A stretch of DNA of 9,880 nucleotides, taken from NCBI GenBank assembly GCA_028275205.1, contig JAPWVB010000044.1, forward strand, positions 1-9,880, given 5' to 3'. The number at the start of each line of letters is the position of its first letter. Position 1 is the first letter of the stretch. This DNA comes from Candidatus Acetothermia bacterium. GTDB lineage: Bacteria > Bipolaricaulota > Bipolaricaulia > RBG-16-55-9 > DRXL01. This document shows positions 7,159 to 9,880 of this stretch, in pieces. A model generated the notes under the pieces. That model was given only the letters and a program-made list of their open reading frames with translations, did no database searches and was not told the DNA's origin. The position numbers and the translations under genes are program-made.

Positions 7159-7452
7159 ATGAAGACTCAGGAAGAATTGAGGATCGTAAGTCCTCAGGAC
7201 AAGAAAGAACTTGTGGTACGGTTGGCACGCATCGAAGGCCAAATCCGTGCCATCCGTGAGATGATTGAGCGTGAGGAGAGCTGTGAGTTGGTCACACAGC
7301 AGCTTGCAGCCGCACGCGAAGCGATCAATAAAGCTTTTTCGGAGCTCATCGCTCGGACGATCGAGCGCCACTGTCTCTCACGCAAGACCCACAATCCCTC
7401 AGCACGCACGAAGCTTTTGAAGATGGTGCGCATTCTTACACGCTATACATAA
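7159..7452 (+). CDS. CsoR/RcnR/CstR-family (DUF156) repressor with atypical ligand set
   Basis: A 97-residue all-helical repressor of the metal- or persulfide-sensing DUF156 family. The family signature LVVRLARIEGQIRAIREMIE (18-37) is clear, followed by C42 in SCELVTQQLAAAREAINKAF and a second-helix ligand region ending RHC (H71, C72). Ungapped by-eye alignment puts C42 at the conserved first Cys. The CsoR His and RcnR His60 position is Thr67, and the CsoR second Cys/RcnR His64 position is H71, with C72 one residue later. Copper-type Cys-His-Cys is therefore not intact. A dithiol switch (C42/C72, as in CstR) or a Cys/His metal site are both possible. An upstream in-frame ATG at 7114 runs into a stop after three codons, so 7159 is the start; it has only a weak GGGG ribosome site. 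It heads an operon with two thiol-redox proteins and is preceded by two matching operators, so it is probably autoregulated. Confidence 0.88.
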   Translation: MKTQEELRIVSPQDKKELVVRLARIEGQIRAIREMIEREESCELVTQQLAAAREAINKAFSELIARTIERHCLSRKTHNPSARTKLLKMVRILTRYT

Positions 7453-7459
7453 CTTCCAC

Positions 7460-7465
7460 AGGAGG
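7460..7465 (+). promoter_or_regulatory. Strong Shine-Dalgarno for the disulfide oxidoreductase
   Basis: AGGAGG is six bases before the ATG at 7472, in the 19-base gap after the repressor gene. It is much stronger than the repressor's own site, so more oxidoreductase than repressor is expected from the shared transcript. Confidence 0.8.
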
Positions 7466-7471
7466 TTCACT

Positions 7472-8113
7472 ATGCCGCTCCTCACAGAGCAGAACAAGCA
7501 GCAAGTCCAAAAGATCTTGCAGCAGCTTTCAAACCCCGTGACGATCCACTACTTCACCCAGGAGTTCGAGTGCGAGCCCTGCCAGATCGCACATGAACTC
7601 TTGAAAGAAGTCACGGCGCTCTCGGACAAGCTCACGCTGAAAGTCTACGAGTTCAAGAACGAGCAAGAGATCGCGCGGCGCTTGGGAGTAGATAAGATTC
7701 CCGCGATCGTGCTTGAGGGCCAGAGAGTCTACGGGATTCGGTTCTTCGGCGTCCCTGCGGGCTACGAGTTCGGCGCCTTTCTTGAAGATCTCATAGACGT
7801 CTCGCGCGGGACGACCCAGCTTTCCGCAGAGACCCAGACGCTACTCAACACCCTGATCAAGCCTATACACATTCAAGTCTTTGTGACCCCGACGTGTCCG
7901 TACTGCCCCGCAGCGGTGCGCATGGCGCACAAGATGGCGCTCTATAGCGATAAAATCAAAGCTGATATGGTCTCGGCCCTGGAATTCCCCTATCTTGCTG
8001 ATAAGTACGACGTCTATGGGGTCCCCAAGACGGTCGTCAACGATGGGGAAGTGATGTTTGAAGGAGCGCTGCCGGAGCGCGAGTTTGTCGCGCGCGTGAT
8101 GCGCGCTGCCTAA
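7472..8113 (+). CDS. Protein disulfide oxidoreductase (two-domain glutaredoxin-like PDO)
   Basis: A 213-residue cytoplasmic protein made of two thioredoxin folds, matching the PDO family common in thermophilic archaea and bacteria (usually about 215-235 residues). The N-terminal unit has CEPC (C34-C37) after the strand VTIHYFTQEF and the cis-proline loop KIPAI (P77). The C-terminal unit has CPYC (C142-C145) in VFVTPTCPYCP and cis-proline GVPKT (P185). Both CxxC pairs are complete, so both units should be redox active. CPYC is the classic glutaredoxin/PDO active site; CEPC in the first unit is less usual. No signal peptide or membrane segment is seen. It follows the CsoR-like repressor by 19 bases and precedes a glutaredoxin by 13, so the three genes form one operon. 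Likely role: thiol-disulfide exchange, possibly reducing persulfides or metal-damaged proteins; the substrate is inferred, not shown. Confidence 0.9.
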   Translation: MPLLTEQNKQQVQKILQQLSNPVTIHYFTQEFECEPCQIAHELLKEVTALSDKLTLKVYEFKNEQEIARRLGVDKIPAIVLEGQRVYGIRFFGVPAGYEFGAFLEDLIDVSRGTTQLSAETQTLLNTLIKPIHIQVFVTPTCPYCPAAVRMAHKMALYSDKIKADMVSALEFPYLADKYDVYGVPKTVVNDGEVMFEGALPEREFVARVMRAA

Positions 8114-8120
8114 GGAGGAG
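8112..8120 (+). promoter_or_regulatory. Shine-Dalgarno overlapping the PDO stop codon
   Basis: AAGGAGGAG begins within the TAA stop of the PDO gene and ends six bases before the ATG at 8127, giving efficient re-initiation on the glutaredoxin gene. Confidence 0.8.
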
Positions 8121-8126
8121 CACCGT

Positions 8127-8369
8127 ATGCCTGAAGTTACGATCTACACAACCCCGACGTGCGCGTGGTGCGCTGCTGTCAAACGCTTTCTTGACGAGCA
8201 TGAGATCGAGTACACCGAGTACGACGTCTCCGAAGACGAGGATGCCGCAGAAAGATTAATTCGTTTGAGTGGCCAGACCGGCGTGCCCGTGCTCGACATT
8301 GACGGCGAGATCGTCGTCGGCTTTGACAAGGAGCGCATCGCCGAGCTGTTAGGGCTCGAAGAGGAGTAG
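8127..8369 (+). CDS. Small glutaredoxin / NrdH-like redoxin
   Basis: An 80-residue single thioredoxin-fold protein. After the first strand VTIYTTP comes the active site CAWC (C12-C15), then the glutathione/thiol-binding cis-proline loop TGVPVL (P54) and the GFD turn (65-67), all in the usual glutaredoxin order and spacing. The TTPTCAWCAAVKRFLDE block is close to the second active site of the upstream PDO at both protein and DNA level. The CAWC sequence differs from the CPYC of classical glutaredoxins and the CVQC-type of NrdH, so the electron donor (glutathione, thioredoxin reductase or the PDO) cannot be told from sequence. The C-terminus (GLEEE) is acidic. As the last gene of the repressor-PDO-redoxin operon, it probably acts with the PDO in thiol/disulfide or persulfide turnover. 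Confidence 0.88.
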   Translation: MPEVTIYTTPTCAWCAAVKRFLDEHEIEYTEYDVSEDEDAAERLIRLSGQTGVPVLDIDGEIVVGFDKERIAELLGLEEE

Positions 8370-8378
8370 CCTGCCCAA

Positions 8379-8404
8379 GATCAGATTCTCTTCTGATCAG
8401 AATC
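8379..8404. repeat. Nested repeats between the redox and nikR units
   Basis: GATCAGA (8379-8385) and TCTGATC (8392-8398) form a perfect seven-base stem with a six-base loop. The same stretch holds a GATCAGAwTC direct repeat (8379-8388 and 8395-8404, 9/10 identical, 16-bp period), a palindrome TCTGATCAGA (8392-8401), and GATTCT/AGAATC arms. There is no T-run, so it is a weak candidate for an intrinsic terminator. It could instead be a regulator-binding site upstream of nikR. Confidence 0.5.
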
Positions 8405-8405
8405 A

Positions 8406-8434
8406 TTGGCGCGGCCTCGGTAGCACGTTACTAT
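8406..8434 (+). promoter_or_regulatory. Predicted nikR promoter, giving a leaderless or nearly leaderless mRNA
   Basis: TTGGCG (8406-8411; 4/6) is 17 bases from TACTAT (8429-8434; 4/6), with an overlapping alternative -10 TATAAA (8432-8437). Either -10 puts the transcription start at about 8441-8445, on or within a few bases of the ATG at 8445. No Shine-Dalgarno is present, in agreement with leaderless translation. Confidence 0.55.
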
Positions 8435-8445
8435 AAAACGTGCTA
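8421..8445. promoter_or_regulatory. NikR-type operator, perfect 9-bp dyad
   Basis: TAGCACGTT, seven bases, then AACGTGCTA is a perfect inverted repeat with 9-bp arms. It covers the -10 region and ends on the A of the nikR start codon. Read as TAGCAC-N13-GTGCTA, it has the spacing of predicted NikR sites outside enterobacteria (from memory, GTGTTAC-N13/14-GTAACAC type). Autorepression by nickel-bound NikR is inferred. Confidence 0.8.
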
Positions 8446-8861
8446 TGAGTGAGCTCGTGCGTTTTGGCGTTGCGGTTGACGAAGAGTTACTAAAAAAATT
8501 CGACAAGCTCACTGTCGCGCGCGGCTATGCCAATCGCTCAGAAGCCATCAGAGACTTGATGCGCGACGCCCTCATCCAGCAGCAATGGCAACAAGACGAG
8601 GAAGTTGTCGGGGTCATCACGCTGCTCTATGATCATCATGCGCGCAATCTCGAAGCCCAGCTCACCGATATCCAACACGACCATCACAGTCAGATTCTCT
8701 CGACGATGCACATCCACTTGGATCACGATCACTGCCTAGAGATTATAGCTGTGCGTGGCACAGGGCGTCAGATCGAAGCGCTCGCGACACAGCTCATCGG
8801 GATGAAGGGGGTGAGACATGGGAAGCTCACGGCGACGTCTACTGGACGCGGACTCCGCTGA
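8445..8861 (+). CDS. nikR: Nickel-responsive regulator NikR
   Basis: A 138-residue NikR, a tetrameric ribbon-helix-helix/ACT-domain repressor that binds DNA when loaded with nickel. The N-terminal ribbon-helix-helix is residues 1-50 (VRFGVAVDEELL strand and helix, then RGYANRSEAIRDLMRDAL, nearly identical to other NikRs). The ACT-like metal domain is residues 53-138, with VVGVITLLYDHHAR, STMHIHLDHDHCLEI and GVRHGKL. All four high-affinity nickel ligands are present: H78, H89, H91 and C97, equivalent to E. coli H76, H87, H89 and C95. Additional His residues (H64, H65, H80, H81, H94, H96) make the region strongly His-rich. The start at 8445 has no ribosome-binding site and coincides with the end of the operator. 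The gene is followed by its own terminator and then by a transport-related gene with the same DNA half-sites, suggesting a small nickel regulon. Confidence 0.96.
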   Translation: MSELVRFGVAVDEELLKKFDKLTVARGYANRSEAIRDLMRDALIQQQWQQDEEVVGVITLLYDHHARNLEAQLTDIQHDHHSQILSTMHIHLDHDHCLEIIAVRGTGRQIEALATQLIGMKGVRHGKLTATSTGRGLR

Positions 8862-8871
8862 GTCTTTTTTT
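8851..8871 (+). terminator. Intrinsic terminator at the end of nikR
   Basis: GACTC (8851-8855), loop CGCT, GAGTC (8860-8864) and seven T residues (8865-8871) make a short but complete Rho-independent terminator. The stem includes the nikR stop codon (8859-8861). The T-run also supplies the first T of the next promoter's -35 box. Some read-through is likely because the stem is only five pairs. Confidence 0.65.
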
Positions 8872-8896
8872 GACGAGATCGTGCTACGTTTAGAAC
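8870..8896 (+). promoter_or_regulatory. Probable promoter of the substrate-binding protein gene
   Basis: TTGACG (8870-8875; 5/6) lies 15 bases before TAGAAC (8891-8896; 4/6). The spacing is shorter than ideal. The -10 candidate lies in the AT-rich centre of a degenerate copy of the nikR dyad, mirroring the nikR promoter layout. Confidence 0.45.
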
Positions 8897-8908
8897 AAGC
8901 GTGCTACG
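8880..8908. promoter_or_regulatory. Second NikR-like site: direct repeat of CGTGCTACG
   Basis: CGTGCTACG occurs at 8880-8888 and again at 8900-8908, 20 bp apart. CGTGCTA is the right half-site of the nikR operator. Placed on the same 9-7-9 dyad geometry, 8882-8906 reads TGCTACGTT, seven bases, AGCGTGCTA: 6/9 and 8/9 matches to the nikR arms. NikR control of the downstream gene is inferred. Confidence 0.6.
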
Positions 8909-8921
8909 AAAGGAGGACAAT

Positions 8922-9758
8922 ATGCGCAAGGTTGTGCTGCTCATTCTTGGGGTTGTGCTGATCGGGTCGGGGCTCGGGCTGCTCAAGGTTGGGCACGCCC
9001 AAGAGAAGCCAGTGGTCGTAGCTACGACGGAGATCTTGGGCGATTTTGTCCGTAAGATCGCGGAAGATCGAGTAGACCTTGTCGTGCTCATCCTTGGGGG
9101 GATGTGCCCGGCGCACTATGATATAAGGCCAAGCGATGTCGCCGCGGTAGCGCGTGCGGCGCTGGTGCTCCATCACGGGTTTGAGCCGTGGATGGAGAAT
9201 TTAGTCAAATCTTCAGGGAGCAAGGCACTGGTCGTCAAGACCGGCGATGACTGGAACGTGCCCCCGAACGCCGTCCAACAAGTGGGCATCGTTCAGGAGG
9301 CGCTGGCGAAGATCCTCCCGAAAGAAAGCGCCGTATTGCAACAAAACGCTGTAGCATTTCAGAGGCGCATCGAGGAGCTCGCTGGAAGATTGCTCGCGCG
9401 CGCGCAGCAGCTCAACGTCCAGGAAGCGAAAGTGATTAGCCAAGCCTTCCAAGCGAAGTTCGTCAGTTGGCTGGGGTTTAACGTCGTGGGCACCTATCCG
9501 CCGCCGGAGCGCGTCTCAGCTCAGCTCTTCTTGCAGTTAGTGCAACTGGGGCGAGAGCAGAAGGTCGCGCTCGTCGTAGATAATTTACAGAGCGGGGTCG
9601 GCTTAGGAGCGCGGCTGGCTTTCGAGATCGGCGCGGTCCATGTCGTCCTGACGAACTTTCCTGGAGCTGTGCCCAACACGCGGGACTATCTCGAAGTGAT
9701 CGCCCACAACGAAGCCCAGATGTTTGACGCTCTGGAGAGCTATCGGAAACGCCCATGA
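8922..9758 (+). CDS. ZnuA/TroA-like metal ABC transporter substrate-binding protein with altered ligands
   Basis: A 278-residue cluster A-I (ZnuA/TroA/PsaA-type) periplasmic or surface binding protein. I chose the ATG at 8922 because AGGAGG (8911-8916) lies five bases upstream and a signal peptide starts there: MRKVVLLILGVV..., with a hydrophobic core to about 22 and likely cleavage after GHA (26). The mature part starts with VVVATTEILGDFVRKI, typical of the family, then LILGGMCPAHYDIRPSD (57-72), LVLHHGFEPWMENL (81-94), a long connecting helix (about 115-165), VISQAFQAKFVSWLGFNVVG (171-190) and the C-terminal lobe. By eye the four usual ligands are replaced: DPH reads CPAH (Ala64, with H65 and C62), DPHVW reads DDW (D109), the SH of the third site is SQ174, and the last Asp falls near N245. 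Metal (nickel or a chelate) is suggested by nikR and shared half-sites. No permease or ATPase is visible in the window. The stop overlaps the next ATG. Confidence 0.85.
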   Translation: MRKVVLLILGVVLIGSGLGLLKVGHAQEKPVVVATTEILGDFVRKIAEDRVDLVVLILGGMCPAHYDIRPSDVAAVARAALVLHHGFEPWMENLVKSSGSKALVVKTGDDWNVPPNAVQQVGIVQEALAKILPKESAVLQQNAVAFQRRIEELAGRLLARAQQLNVQEAKVISQAFQAKFVSWLGFNVVGTYPPPERVSAQLFLQLVQLGREQKVALVVDNLQSGVGLGARLAFEIGAVHVVLTNFPGAVPNTRDYLEVIAHNEAQMFDALESYRKRP

Positions 9759-9880
9759 AGATGCGCGAGATCAATATTGCTGAGATTGACAGAGACGCGC
9801 TGATCGCGCGGGCTGTGGAGTTTCACGGGCACTTGGGGCCCTATCTTATCTGCGGGGTGAAGATGGGGCTTTTGGCTCTC
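9755..9880 (+). CDS. FmdE-family protein, 3' truncated by the window edge
   Basis: The ATG at 9755 overlaps the TGA of the substrate-binding protein gene (ATGA), so translation is coupled. The 42 visible residues start MKMREINIAEIDRDALIARA and contain VEFHGHLGPYLICGVKMGLLAL (21-42), the FHGHLGPxLxxGxxMGLLAL signature of the FmdE family (named from formylmethanofuran dehydrogenase subunit E). Family members have a Cys/His-containing active-site-like region and often a C-terminal zinc ribbon, which would lie beyond the edge. H24 and H26 are candidate metal ligands, with C34 nearby. A second Met codon at 9761 is possible but the overlap favours 9755. Its real role is not established; its place beside a metal-binding transporter component and nikR suggests metal handling or delivery rather than methanofuran chemistry. 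Confidence 0.8.
   Translation, partial: MKMREINIAEIDRDALIARAVEFHGHLGPYLICGVKMGLLAL

Noticed and set aside
7880..8175. Similar TPTC-containing DNA in the PDO and redoxin genes as a recent duplication
   Set aside because: Identity is limited to a dozen or so bases around the active site and is explained by the conserved thioredoxin-fold motif and codon preference.
8901..8921. GTG at 8901 as start of the substrate-binding protein
   Set aside because: It would place AGGAGG inside the coding region and add a charged segment (MLRKEDN) before the signal peptide; the ATG at 8922 has correct Shine-Dalgarno spacing.

Overview
The window comes from a GC-rich bacterial genome in which every gene lies on the + strand. 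Ten protein genes cover nearly all of it; the first and last are cut by the window edges. There is no rRNA, tRNA, CRISPR array, insertion sequence or prophage gene. A two-domain protein disulfide oxidoreductase, NikR, an FmdE-family protein and a zinc-finger Clp ATPase suggest a thermophilic and/or anaerobic, deep-branching bacterium. A Bipolaricaulota (OP1)-like or Chloroflexi-like origin is possible, but this is a low-confidence guess from gene content.

Region 1 (1-7037) is a tight four-gene protein quality-control operon. It encodes an archaeo-eukaryotic release-factor-like protein (bacterial eRF1 family), a ClpC-type AAA+ unfoldase with an N-terminal zinc finger, a membrane-anchored Clp-fold serine protease of the SDH_sah family (start codon overlapping the ATPase stop by one base), and an AAA_32/Lon-type ATP-dependent protease (LonH/YcbZ-like). 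The set reads as one module for handling nascent chains or damaged proteins, with both energy-dependent unfolding and proteolysis. Notable departures are a GGQ-to-GGT change in the release factor loop and the apparent absence of a ClpP-docking GF loop in the Clp ATPase.

Region 2 (7038-8369) is a thiol/redox operon. A strong sigma-70-like promoter carries two near-identical ATACC/GGGGTAT inverted repeats, one of them a perfect 20-bp palindrome. It drives a CsoR/RcnR/CstR-family repressor, a two-domain protein disulfide oxidoreductase and a small glutaredoxin. The repressor has an unusual ligand set.

Region 3 (8370-9880) is a metal (probably nickel) module: nikR with a perfect dyad that ends on its own start codon, an intrinsic terminator at the end of nikR, then a second promoter region containing the same half-site. 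This is followed by a ZnuA/TroA-type substrate-binding protein whose usual metal ligands are all replaced, and the start of an FmdE-family gene in ATGA overlap. The common theme of regions 2 and 3 is metal/sulfur stress sensing and metal acquisition, with autoregulation visible in both.
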